Part shown: positions 43,500 through 50,623 of the stretch, one piece after another
Layout: every line of letters starts with the position of its first letter
Position numbering within the stretch: position 1 is the stretch's first letter
Notes under the pieces: generated by a model
What the model was told of the DNA's origin: nothing
What the model saw: the letters and a program-made list of their open reading frames with translations, nothing else
Database searches by the model: none
Position numbers and translations under genes: made by a program
DNA from: Chitinophagales bacterium
GTDB lineage: Bacteria; Bacteroidota; Bacteroidia; Chitinophagales; Chitinophagaceae
Length of the DNA: 64,000 bases
Assembly (NCBI GenBank): GCA_026936105.1
Contig: JAIXKI010000026.1
Span: 1 to 64,000, forward strand
Direction: 5' to 3'

Positions 43500-44117
43500 T
43501 CATTTGTACCCGCATTGCTCATTATAACAGTTTTCAATCTTTTTTCTTAACTCATTATAGTTTACAGCAGCCGTTAATTTTTGCAAAGAATTTAAAGTTA
43601 TTGAAGTTTGGCTCCTTGGGTAATTGTCCAATTTATAAGTCGGTAAAACATAAAATTCCCATTGTTCAAGTTTTAAAGGATCAATTATATTCTGATTTTT
43701 GGTTTTCAATAAACAAAAAACATAAACATCAGCATATCGCCGGGCTTCATCACTTGACATGCCATTGTTTGGGTCCCAATATTTTGCTTTTTTAATTGAA
43801 AAGGAAATTTTAGAAAAATTTTTCTGATTCCAGCTTTGAATATAAGCGGCTGCTTTAATTTCTAGCTTTATTCCGCTATTAGTTTTTATATCGTAAGCGT
43901 CCCATTCATCACGCACTCTTTTAGTGTCCATTTCAACAGCAGTCCCAACTACAAATTCAGCAAATATTCCTCTCATGGCATTGCTTAAAATGTCTGAAGC
44001 ACTCCATTGCCAAAAATTGTGTAAAGAATACCCTGTACTTTTTTCATTAAAGGTTAAAAGTTCTGTTCCGGATTTAGGAGTGGCCTTTATTGCTCCCAGG
44101 TTTAATTCATTATTCAT
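43500..44117 (-). CDS. Orphan PD-(D/E)XK nuclease-like protein
   Basis: 205 residues, no named family recognised. The centre fits a PD-(D/E)XK nuclease core: a helix with Glu54 (Arg-Gly-Ile-Phe-Ala-Glu-Phe-Val), then Asp76 (Ala-Tyr-Asp-Ile-Lys), and Glu86-Ile-Lys88 in the next strand (Leu-Glu-Ile-Lys-Ala). A Trp/Tyr-rich C-terminal half follows. No methyltransferase or specificity gene is adjacent, so it does not look like a complete restriction system. It is isolated between diverged repeats in an AT-rich accessory island, which suggests horizontal transfer. Nuclease activity is inferred from motif only. Confidence 0.65.
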   Translation of the reverse strand: MNNELNLGAIKATPKSGTELLTFNEKSTGYSLHNFWQWSASDILSNAMRGIFAEFVVGTAVEMDTKRVRDEWDAYDIKTNSGIKLEIKAAAYIQSWNQKNFSKISFSIKKAKYWDPNNGMSSDEARRYADVYVFCLLKTKNQNIIDPLKLEQWEFYVLPTYKLDNYPRSQTSITLNSLQKLTAAVNYNELRKKIENCYNEQCGYK

Positions 44118-44202
44118 TGATTTTGCAGTTTTCTTGAAATAGTTCCTGTCAACTTGTATCCTTTCACAATTTACGAAACTTAAAACCTGATTTTAATCTC
44201 CT

Positions 44203-44331
44203 TCGTGCCTTTACCGGTGGAAGGTGGTGACTACCGTGAAAAGGACTTTTAGTGTAAGTTCAATATTTACTAATGCCGTGTGCCTGCCTCTCACTGATTC
44301 CGGCAAGAGGAGACATGTAGGGGAAAAAAAT
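44203..44331. repeat. Diverged flanking repeat, copy B
   Basis: Second copy of the segment at 43321-43447, same orientation, start-to-start distance 882 bp. It keeps the GTAAGTTCAATATTTAC core and a weak CCTCT/AGAGG hairpin at the equivalent place. The surrounding 307-bp gap (44118-44424) holds no gene. Confidence 0.4.
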
Positions 44332-44350
44332 GGTTCGTGTCCCACGAACC
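44323..44350 (-). terminator. Rho-independent terminator of the higBA operon
   Basis: Stem GGTTCGTG/CACGAACC (44332-44339 with 44343-44350) with a 3-nt loop; read leftward it is followed by A and seven T (complement of 44324-44330). It lies about 75 bp past the antitoxin stop. Confidence 0.7.
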
Positions 44351-44424
44351 CGGGCGAAGGATTGCTAAGATTTTATTCGCCGCCATATAGCCAGGCTGCC
44401 CTGTTGGAAGAAGTACATTATCAA

Positions 44425-44781
44425 TTAGTATGCTTGCACCAAAACATCGGTTGGTATGCGCCATTGTTGATGCAATTGTCTAATCATGTCTAACGAGAGT
44501 TTACGCTTCCGGTTTAATATTTCACTTGCACATCTTTTTTGTCCAACGATTTTTGCTAAATCGGTCTGAGTCATTCCCATTTGTTCCATTCTGAATTTTA
44601 TGGCTTCAACCGGGTCCGGTAAGTCAATAGGGAACTTTTCGTCCTCATATTTCTCTATTAAAAGGCTCAAAATTTCCAATTCGTCTCCTTTCGGTGTTCC
44701 TTTTTTTGCATCAAAGATATTCTCAAGCCGAAGCATTGCTTGTTCGTAATCTTTCTTTGTCTTGATAGGCTTGATATTCAT
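44425..44781 (-). CDS. higA: HigA-like antitoxin (HTH, COG5499 type)
   Basis: 118 residues. The C-terminal half is a helix-turn-helix: Met-Thr-Gln-Thr-Asp-Leu-Ala-Lys-Ile-Val-Gly-Gln, then Ala-Ser-Glu-Ile-Leu-Asn-Arg-Lys-Arg. The N-terminal half, with an Asp-Tyr-Glu-Gln-Ala and Leu-Pro-Asp-Pro-Val-Glu-Ala-Ile linker, is typical of the longer HigA family. It begins 1 bp after the toxin gene ends, the toxin-first order typical of hig loci. It should neutralise HigB and repress the operon. Confidence 0.9.
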   Translation of the reverse strand: MNIKPIKTKKDYEQAMLRLENIFDAKKGTPKGDELEILSLLIEKYEDEKFPIDLPDPVEAIKFRMEQMGMTQTDLAKIVGQKRCASEILNRKRKLSLDMIRQLHQQWRIPTDVLVQAY

Positions 44782-44782
44782 A

Positions 44783-45103
44783 TTAAATAGTTTTTGTGTT
44801 TACCTTATCATATTCGGAATTTGTCCTAATAAAACGAATCCATACCACTTGATAGTCAAAATTGATTTTCACTATTAAGCGATATGAGTTGCCCTTTATG
44901 TTGAACACAATTCTGTCGTTGCCAATAATACTTGCACTGGGATACTCAGTCTTTATTTCATTGGGGTTTCTCCATTCGGCTTTAGCGGCTTCCTGGAACC
45001 ACGCCTTTAATTGTTGCTCACAGTCGGTATGCTTTTTCCAAAACTCTCTGAGTATCTTCTTTGCAATTACGCTAAACTTTTTCGTTTTAAAAAAAGTAAG
45101 CAA
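44783..45103 (-). CDS. higB: HigB-like toxin (mRNA interferase, HigB_toxin family)
   Basis: 106 residues. The family core is clear: Leu-Arg-Glu-Phe-Trp, a Cys-Glu-Gln-Gln-Leu-Lys-Ala-Trp helix, Ala-Glu-Trp-Arg, Arg-Ile-Val-Phe-Asn-Ile-Lys-Gly and Arg-Leu-Ile-Val-Lys-Ile, ending Glu-Tyr-Asp-Lys-Val. It resembles ribosome-dependent mRNA-cutting RelE-fold toxins. The only usable start upstream of the core is TTG at 45103; homologues usually start about 8 residues later, so translation may begin weakly. It is followed by higA after 1 bp. Confidence 0.88.
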   Translation of the reverse strand: MLTFFKTKKFSVIAKKILREFWKKHTDCEQQLKAWFQEAAKAEWRNPNEIKTEYPSASIIGNDRIVFNIKGNSYRLIVKINFDYQVVWIRFIRTNSEYDKVNTKTI

Positions 45104-45157
45104 AAGTTACCAAATTGGGAAATCCTATTTTGATAAAGATTGCTGTTATGTATTTGT

Positions 45158-45248
45158 GCCAACGCCGCGTATTGGCGATGGGCGGGATTTTTAGCACTTT
45201 CGCTGATATGAAGCCGTTCGTCCCGCCTATTGCTAATACGATGTTGGC
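45158..45248. repeat. 91-bp imperfect inverted repeat, attC-like
   Basis: Two arms (45158-45187 and 45221-45248) pair over almost their full length: GCCAAC/GTTGGC at the outer ends, CGTATT/AATACG and GGCGGGA/TCCCGCC inside, with three G-T wobbles and a 2-nt bulge, around a 33-nt spacer. Size, AAC…GTT ends and the position between two cassette-like genes recall integron attC sites, but the outer bases do not fit the RYYYAAC/GTTRRRY rule and no integrase is in the window. It could also be a hairpin terminator-like element. Confidence 0.55.
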
Positions 45249-45257
45249 GGTTCGGTT

Positions 45258-45683
45258 TTATTTCTCTACGATTTTTCTCATTTCGTCAACCAATGAAGCC
45301 CAATTTCCTTCGGAATGTTTTACTCGTTCTTCATCATAGTTGCTTTGATGAATTGTCAGCTCAGTTTGTGTCCCGTCTTGTTTCACTTCGTAACAAACCC
45401 ATAAATAATTTTCTGGTTTATCTTCTTTGCCACTCCAATTGCTTAGGTAAGAATAGGAAAGCCGTTTGTTGTGTTCGTATTCCAACACTTCGCCTTTGTC
45501 TTGGTATTTTTGTCCTTCCCACTCGCCCTGAAAAATAATCGGGCTTCCAACTTTCCAATCAGTTACTAAGTCTGTCCCGAAAAAATATTGTTTAACAATT
45601 TCGGGTTTTGTCAATGCTTTCCAAACTTTTTCAAGCGGTGCATTGATTGTTGTTTTGTATTGAACTTTGAATTGTGTTTCCAT
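45258..45683 (-). CDS. SRPBCC / AHSA1 domain protein
   Basis: 141 residues, one START/Bet v1-like domain of the Aha1-C-terminal type. It starts with a strand (Val-Gln-Tyr-Lys-Thr-Thr-Ile-Asn-Ala-Pro), then the Trp-Lys-Ala-Leu-Thr-Lys-Pro helix and Gly-Ser-Pro-Ile-Phe-Gln-Gly typical of this group. Such small proteins bind hydrophobic ligands; the ligand here is unknown. It is 6 bp downstream of the DUF6157 gene and probably co-transcribed with it. Confidence 0.88.
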   Translation of the reverse strand: METQFKVQYKTTINAPLEKVWKALTKPEIVKQYFFGTDLVTDWKVGSPIIFQGEWEGQKYQDKGEVLEYEHNKRLSYSYLSNWSGKEDKPENYLWVCYEVKQDGTQTELTIHQSNYDEERVKHSEGNWASLVDEMRKIVEK

Positions 45684-45689
45684 TCTTAT

Positions 45690-46115
45690 TTATTTTTTAG
45701 ATGTCCGCATTGCTTTTGTTTTTTTGAGTTTCGGGTCATTTTGAAATTTATCGTATTGTTCTGTTTCTATTCCATAAATCGCTACTTTTCCGTTGCTGTC
45801 AGCGTGAACGCCAAAGCCATAAGTCTTTGTCAAAGGCGAACACCTTAAACAAGCTTGTCCTTTTGAAAAAAATTGTTCTCTTGCCTGTTTGTATTCTGCT
45901 TTTGTCAAGTCATTTTTATCGGCAAATACTTGAAAAATTATGTCGTCCGACGTGAATTTGTACGGATTGTTCGCAAGCAATTCGTATTGCATTTCGGCAA
46001 TAGTTTTTTTGTCGCCTTTTGAAGACGGCTTTGTCCCGCAAGTAGCTTTTGTGTCTTCCGCCACTTCTATAAAAGTGTCAGTGTAATTTGTCGTATGTAT
46101 GTTTCCCTTTTTCAT
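45690..46115 (-). CDS. DUF6157 family protein
   Basis: 141 residues. It begins with Asn-Ile-His-Thr-Thr-Asn-Tyr, then Phe-Ile-Glu-Val-Ala-Glu-Asp, and has Lys-Gly-Asp-Lys-Lys-Thr, Asn-Pro-Tyr-Lys-Phe-Thr-Ser-Asp-Asp and Ser-Lys-Gly-Gln-Ala-Cys near the middle, all hallmarks of DUF6157. Function unknown. Family members are often found next to AHSA1/SRPBCC genes, as here (6 bp apart). It is soluble, with no signal peptide. Confidence 0.87.
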   Translation of the reverse strand: MKKGNIHTTNYTDTFIEVAEDTKATCGTKPSSKGDKKTIAEMQYELLANNPYKFTSDDIIFQVFADKNDLTKAEYKQAREQFFSKGQACLRCSPLTKTYGFGVHADSNGKVAIYGIETEQYDKFQNDPKLKKTKAMRTSKK

Positions 46116-46360
46116 TTCTTATGTCTTGTTTGTGGGTTGGGTAGTAAACTGACCGCTAACACTCAAATATATGATATAATAAGCTGTAGTCAAAGAGAAA
46201 GCACTCTTGAAAATCAACGATCCGACATTATACATTTCATATTTATTTGCCGGCAGGCAGGTTGTTATTAGTACAATCCAACCTGTCAATATATCGCTTT
46301 TTTTCCTTGCAGGGATGGACGCATAGGTAAAGAAACCGGGATTTTCTTCTCTGATTCCTC

Positions 46361-47206
46361 TCAAAGAAACTCAATGATCGCCTTTGCAATTTTTTCATCT
46401 TTATAAATACCCCTGTGGCCAAGGCCGTGAGTGACGATGAATTTTATGTTCGGGTAGTTTTGTTCTTTTACTTTCTCTGCATCATTCCAGGGAGTCATGG
46501 GGTCGTTCACATCATGGCACCAAAGGATCTCCGCCTTCAGATTTTTTACAACCCTGCTTACCGAATACCATTCGGAGGGTAAGCGCTGAATGGAATAAAT
46601 TCTCTGGTCAAATTCTTTTCTCACTTCACCGTTCAGTTTCATGAAAGAGAAAAAGAAATTGATGGCCGTCAGCGATTCTGTTGCCGGTGCAATGAGCGCC
46701 AGCCTGAGATTCTGATTGCCCGGTATTTCTTCCAGCGCAAGGCTCAGCGCCAGCCCGCCAAAGGAATGTCCCATAAAAGACTGAACGGGCCCGTATGTTT
46801 TGTTGATGTAAAGGATCATTTCCTTGTACAGCAGAATGTTGATCTGTTTGCCGGTGCTGCGACCGTGTGCCGGAGCATCAAAGGCAAGCACTTCATAACC
46901 TTTATCAATAAGCGGGCGGATATAATGCCCGAAGACAGCAACCGATGAATTGAAGCCGTGAGCGATCAGCACCCTCTTTGTTCCTCCTTTGTTCCAGCGG
47001 TATCCCTGAACGGTTTCTCCCCCGATGGTGAAACTCAGCCGTTCCGATTCTTCAAATATTTTCGGGAATAACCTTTTGTAGCGGAACTGGGGAGTGCTGA
47101 AGAGGTCCAGTGCGATCTCAGCTGTTTTCTTTTTGGACACAGTGGAAAGAATCCTGAATTTTGTCCGGTAATAGCCGATCGCTATTCTTTCTCCTATTTT
47201 CATCAT
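46361..47206 (-). CDS. Alpha/beta hydrolase
   Basis: 281 residues from ATG-ATG at 47206/47203. A much longer frame stays open to 47707 but would overlap the divergent gene at 47222 and has no protein-like composition there, so it is rejected. The nucleophile elbow is Gly-His-Ser-Phe-Gly-Gly, an oxyanion strand has Ala-His-Gly-Phe-Asn-Ser, the acid is in His-Asp-Val-Asn-Asp-Pro, and the catalytic His is late in Leu-Gly-His-Arg-Gly. Substrate unknown. It is divergent from the DUF2520 gene with only 15 bp between starts. Confidence 0.86.
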   Translation of the reverse strand: MMKIGERIAIGYYRTKFRILSTVSKKKTAEIALDLFSTPQFRYKRLFPKIFEESERLSFTIGGETVQGYRWNKGGTKRVLIAHGFNSSVAVFGHYIRPLIDKGYEVLAFDAPAHGRSTGKQINILLYKEMILYINKTYGPVQSFMGHSFGGLALSLALEEIPGNQNLRLALIAPATESLTAINFFFSFMKLNGEVRKEFDQRIYSIQRLPSEWYSVSRVVKNLKAEILWCHDVNDPMTPWNDAEKVKEQNYPNIKFIVTHGLGHRGIYKDEKIAKAIIEFL

Positions 47207-47221
47207 GTTGCAAAGATAATT

Positions 47222-47983
47222 ATGAACATTGTAATCATTGGCACGGGGAATGCTTCTGCAGTGCTGGGCAGGAAGTTCAAAGAAGCAGGCCATCATATTA
47301 TGCAGGTGTTCGGCAGGGATGCTACTGCCGCCAGCGAATTGGCTTATGAACTCGGTACGGAATCCACCAATTACTGGTCGGTGATAAAAAAGGATGCGGA
47401 TCTTTATCTGATCGCCGTATCGGATGATGCCATTGCCGAAGTGGCCGGCCATCTGCGTGTGCCGGGAAAGATCGTGGTGCATACGGCGGCATCCGTATCC
47501 AAAGATGTTTTGAAAAAGACCTCTCATCATTACGGTGTGTTTTATCCTTTGCAAAGCCTGAGAAAGGAGAGAAAAGGAAATCCTGTTATTCCCGTTTTTG
47601 TGGATGCCGGCGATGCAAAGACAAAAAAGATACTGGAAGACCTGGCACATTCCATTTCGGGTGAAAGAGTGTCGCAGGCAAATGATGACACCCGCATCAA
47701 ACTTCACCTTGCCGCGGTGGTGGCTTCAAATTTTACGAATTACCTCTATACGATGGTGGAAGATTATTGCAAAAAAGAAAACCTGGATTTTAAACTGCTG
47801 ATCCCGCTTATAGAAGAAACGGCGCAAAGGGTGAAGAAGATTTCTCCTTCGCAATCACAAACAGGGCCGGCGGTTCGCCGCGATGCTGAAACCGTACGCA
47901 AACATCTGAACCTGCTGAAGGATCATCCGCAACTGAAAAAATTGTATGAGTTCATGACGGAAGCCATCGGCTCCCGTGTATAA
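47222..47983 (+). CDS. Rossmann-like and DUF2520 domain-containing protein
   Basis: 253 residues. The N-terminal domain is an F420-dependent NADP reductase-like Rossmann fold with Ile-Gly-Thr-Gly-Asn near residue 6 and Ala-Val-Ser-Asp-Asp-Ala. The C-terminal domain is DUF2520 (about 120-250), helical, with Lys-Leu-His-Leu-Ala-Ala-Val-Val-Ala-Ser-Asn-Phe. The layout resembles 6-phosphogluconate or ketopantoate reductase-type dehydrogenases, but no substrate is known. It starts a rightward run of co-oriented genes to 51898. Confidence 0.85.
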   Translation: MNIVIIGTGNASAVLGRKFKEAGHHIMQVFGRDATAASELAYELGTESTNYWSVIKKDADLYLIAVSDDAIAEVAGHLRVPGKIVVHTAASVSKDVLKKTSHHYGVFYPLQSLRKERKGNPVIPVFVDAGDAKTKKILEDLAHSISGERVSQANDDTRIKLHLAAVVASNFTNYLYTMVEDYCKKENLDFKLLIPLIEETAQRVKKISPSQSQTGPAVRRDAETVRKHLNLLKDHPQLKKLYEFMTEAIGSRV

Positions 47984-48055
47984 AGTTCTTTTTTCCCGAA
48001 CAGGAAAACCGCTTCATTTCTTTTCCGGTAAGTTTGTACTGACAGGAGAATAATA

Positions 48056-48391
48056 ATGTACACGGTAACTTTTACATTTGAACAGGAAGGTATTGCTCCC
48101 GTAACCCTGAAAGATGTGGAGCCGGGTGCCAGCCTGCTTGAACTGGCATTGGAGAATGATATCAATCTCCATCATAACTGCGGCGGAGTGTGTGCCTGCA
48201 GCAGTTGTCATTCCTATGTGATCAAAGGTTCAGAACACCTGGAAGAGAAAAGTGACAGGGAAAAAGATTTCCTGGAAGTGGCGGTCAATCCCAAACCGGA
48301 ATCGAGGCTTAGTTGCCAGTCCGTGCTGCTGGAAGGAGGAGGAGATATCGGGGTCATCATTCCGGACCAGAGGCTTGTTCCCGATGAATGA
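48056..48391 (+). CDS. 2Fe-2S ferredoxin, adrenodoxin-like
   Basis: 111 residues. The cluster ligands are Cys in Asn-Cys-Gly-Gly-Val-Cys-Ala-Cys-Ser-Ser-Cys (first, third and fourth Cys give the C-x5-C-x2-C spacing) and a late Cys in Leu-Ser-Cys-Gln. An acidic helix (Leu-Glu-Glu-Lys-Ser-Asp) precedes the last ligand. This is the vertebrate adrenodoxin/ISC ferredoxin type, which carries electrons in iron-sulfur cluster assembly or to oxygenases. It is cytoplasmic and second in the rightward run; isc genes are not adjacent. Confidence 0.9.
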   Translation: MYTVTFTFEQEGIAPVTLKDVEPGASLLELALENDINLHHNCGGVCACSSCHSYVIKGSEHLEEKSDREKDFLEVAVNPKPESRLSCQSVLLEGGGDIGVIIPDQRLVPDE

Positions 48392-48519
48392 TGTTTACAA
48401 TGATGTCATGAGAAACCGTAATAGCGGTAATTTCAGGAATTATCATTCACGGTTTTATAATTTTGACGTGCCCGGTAAAACTTTTCAATTTTAATTTTTA
48501 ATTTTTACTTTTATTGCCG

Positions 48520-49044
48520 ATGAACAATGTTCTTGAATTATTCCGGAAGATCACTACGTTCATTATTGACGTGGATGGCGTATTGACCGACGGAACTTTA
48601 TTACTGATGGATAATGGCATTCAGGCAAGGACCATGAATGTGCGGGACGGGTTTGCGCTGCAACTGGCCATCAAAAAAGGATACCGGGTCATGATCATTT
48701 CCGGAGGACAATCGGAACAGGTGGTGCAGAGGCTGGAGAAGCTCGGCATCAAAGAGATCCAAATGTCAGTGCTGGATAAAAAAGCTTTTATTGAGGAATA
48801 CAAGAAGAAAAATAATTTATCGGCAAGCGAGATGCTGTACATGGGTGATGACCTTCCGGACCTGCCGGCGATGCCGGTGGTGAGCCTTTCCTGTTGTCCT
48901 GCCGATGCCGCTGTTGAGATCAGGGACATGGCCATTTATGTTTCTCCGGTAAAAGGCGGGCACGGATGTGTTCGTGATGTGATCGAAAAAGTGCTGAGGC
49001 TGAATGATCATTGGGAATATCATCCCGATGTTGCTTCCCGTTAG
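48520..49044 (+). CDS. kdsC: 3-deoxy-D-manno-octulosonate 8-phosphate phosphatase (KdsC-type HAD)
   Basis: 174 residues from ATG 48520 (an in-frame TTG six bases earlier is less likely). HAD motifs: Asp-Val-Asp-Gly-Val-Leu-Thr-Asp-Gly (nucleophile Asp first), Ile-Ser-Gly-Gly (motif II), and Gly-Asp-Asp-Leu-Pro-Asp (motif IV). The short, cap-less form and Leu-Thr-Asp-Gly are typical of KdsC, which removes phosphate from KDO-8-P in lipopolysaccharide synthesis. Third gene of the run. Confidence 0.9.
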   Translation: MNNVLELFRKITTFIIDVDGVLTDGTLLLMDNGIQARTMNVRDGFALQLAIKKGYRVMIISGGQSEQVVQRLEKLGIKEIQMSVLDKKAFIEEYKKKNNLSASEMLYMGDDLPDLPAMPVVSLSCCPADAAVEIRDMAIYVSPVKGGHGCVRDVIEKVLRLNDHWEYHPDVASR

Positions 49045-49091
49045 GTTTTCTCTCGGCTTCTCTCTGTATCTTTCCTGAAATTTTTTTGCTC

Positions 49092-50024
49092 ATGAGATTG
49101 GTGGCTGCATTTCTGAAACTGGTTCGTTTTCCCAATCTCTTTTTCATTGTGCTGACACAGGTCCTGTTTCAATACTGCATCTATTATCCTTTGTTCAGGG
49201 ATAATGTTCCGGAGAATGATATGTTTCAGTTCGTCTGCATCGTGCTGGCATCCGTACTGATAGGAGCTGCCGGTTATATCATCAACGATTATTTTGACCT
49301 GAATATTGATGAGGTGAACAAACCTCAGCGTATGGTGATCGGCAAGGTCATCGGCAGACGATGGTCCATCGCATGGCATCTTATATTGAGCGTTGCCGGA
49401 CTGGTGATGACCTTTCTTGCATTTCCTTTTTTTGAAAAATGGTATCTCATCCTGCTCAATGCGCTTACCATTGTTTTGCTTTGGTTTTATTCAACCACAT
49501 TCAAAAGACAGATACTGATCGGGAATATTGTGATCTCCCTGTTGACGGCATGGGTGGTGCTGATACTTTTTTATTCCAAAGTTTCGCTGGGACATGCATT
49601 CGGGACAGAGGATGTGACCGAACATAAATTTTTCAGGATCACTTTTCTTTATGCAGGCTTTGCTTTTGTCAGCTCACTGATCAGGGAAGCGGTGAAAGAC
49701 TTGGAAGACCGTGAAGGGGATGAGAAACACGGATGCAGGACCATGCCCATTGTGTGGGGCGCCAATGCCACCAAGATCTATATTGCGGTATTGCTGGCTG
49801 CGCTGATCGTCACTCTCCTGATCGTGCAGGTTTATATATTACAGTTCCGTTGGTGGCTGGCAGCACTGTATAATGTGGCGCTGATCATCGTTCCGCTTGT
49901 CTATATACTTTTAAAACTATTCAGGGCAAATACCGTAAAGGATTATTATTTGCTGAGTCAATGGATAAAACTGGCGATGCTCACCGGAATTTTATCAATG
50001 ATCTTTTTCTACTTTTATTTATGA
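49092..50024 (+). CDS. UbiA-family prenyltransferase
   Basis: 310 residues from the ATG at 49092; a longer frame from 49011 overlaps kdsC and lacks a conserved extension. About nine hydrophobic helices. The two prenyl-diphosphate/Mg motifs are Asn-Asp-Tyr-Phe-Asp-Leu-Asn-Ile-Asp and Asp-Leu-Glu-Asp-Arg-Glu-Gly-Asp. It joins a prenyl group to an acceptor at the membrane; relatives in this phylum are often called geranylgeranylglycerol-phosphate geranylgeranyltransferase, but the acceptor is not shown here. It overlaps maf by 4 bp (ATGA). Confidence 0.87.
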   Translation: MRLVAAFLKLVRFPNLFFIVLTQVLFQYCIYYPLFRDNVPENDMFQFVCIVLASVLIGAAGYIINDYFDLNIDEVNKPQRMVIGKVIGRRWSIAWHLILSVAGLVMTFLAFPFFEKWYLILLNALTIVLLWFYSTTFKRQILIGNIVISLLTAWVVLILFYSKVSLGHAFGTEDVTEHKFFRITFLYAGFAFVSSLIREAVKDLEDREGDEKHGCRTMPIVWGANATKIYIAVLLAALIVTLLIVQVYILQFRWWLAALYNVALIIVPLVYILLKLFRANTVKDYYLLSQWIKLAMLTGILSMIFFYFYL

Positions 50025-50584
50025 ATAAAATAATTCTGGCATCAAGGTCGCCCCGGAGAAAACAATTGTTGGAATGGGCTGAGATCCCTTTTGAGATACT
50101 GGTAAAAGAAACGGAGGAAACCTATCCTGTTCATTTGTCTAAAGAAGGGATCGCCATGCACATAGCAAGAAATAAAGCCGGCGCTGTTCAGCCTTTATGC
50201 GCAAAGGAGGCAGTGGTGCTTGCTGCAGACACCATCGTGGTATTGAATGACCGTATCATCGGAAAGCCAAAAGACCATGAAGATGCAATAACGATATTAA
50301 GCGACCTTTCAGGAAAAAAACATGTGGTGATCACGGGAGTGGTCATTAAAAAAAATGATAAAGAAATTGCCTTTGCCGACAGCACCGATGTTTATTTTCA
50401 TGAACTGACAAGGGAACAGATCGAATTTTATGTAGATAAATACCGTCCTTACGATAAAGCGGGCGCCTATGCCATCCAGGAATGGATCGGCGTGGTGGGT
50501 ATCAAATCAGTGACAGGAGATTTTTACAATGTGATGGGCTTGCCGGTCAGCAGGGTGGTGCAGGCATTGAAGGATTTTGAATGA
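50021..50584 (+). CDS. maf: Maf family nucleotide pyrophosphatase
   Basis: 187 residues from the ATG at 50021, overlapping the UbiA stop by 4 bp; the longer frame from 49961 is rejected. Family marks: Ile-Leu-Ala-Ser-Arg-Ser-Pro-Arg-Arg at the start, Ala-Asp-Thr-Ile-Val in the middle, and Tyr-Asp-Lys-Ala-Gly-Ala-Tyr-Ala-Ile-Gln. Maf proteins hydrolyse dTTP, UTP and related non-canonical nucleoside triphosphates and can inhibit septation. Cytoplasmic, fifth in the run. Confidence 0.93.
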   Translation: MNKIILASRSPRRKQLLEWAEIPFEILVKETEETYPVHLSKEGIAMHIARNKAGAVQPLCAKEAVVLAADTIVVLNDRIIGKPKDHEDAITILSDLSGKKHVVITGVVIKKNDKEIAFADSTDVYFHELTREQIEFYVDKYRPYDKAGAYAIQEWIGVVGIKSVTGDFYNVMGLPVSRVVQALKDFE

Positions 50585-50623
50585 TATTTTCCGCATGGAG
50601 AGAAGAATTCATTAACTTGAAAA

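Noticed and set aside
46119..46364. Open frame of 81 codons on the minus strand between DUF6157 and the hydrolase
   Set aside because: Composition is not protein-like, no start context, and it covers noncoding AT-rich sequence with repeat-like pieces.
47207..47707. N-terminal extension of the alpha/beta hydrolase frame
   Set aside because: It lies wholly opposite the DUF2520 gene and has no hydrolase-like sequence; ATG-ATG at 47206 gives a normal length.
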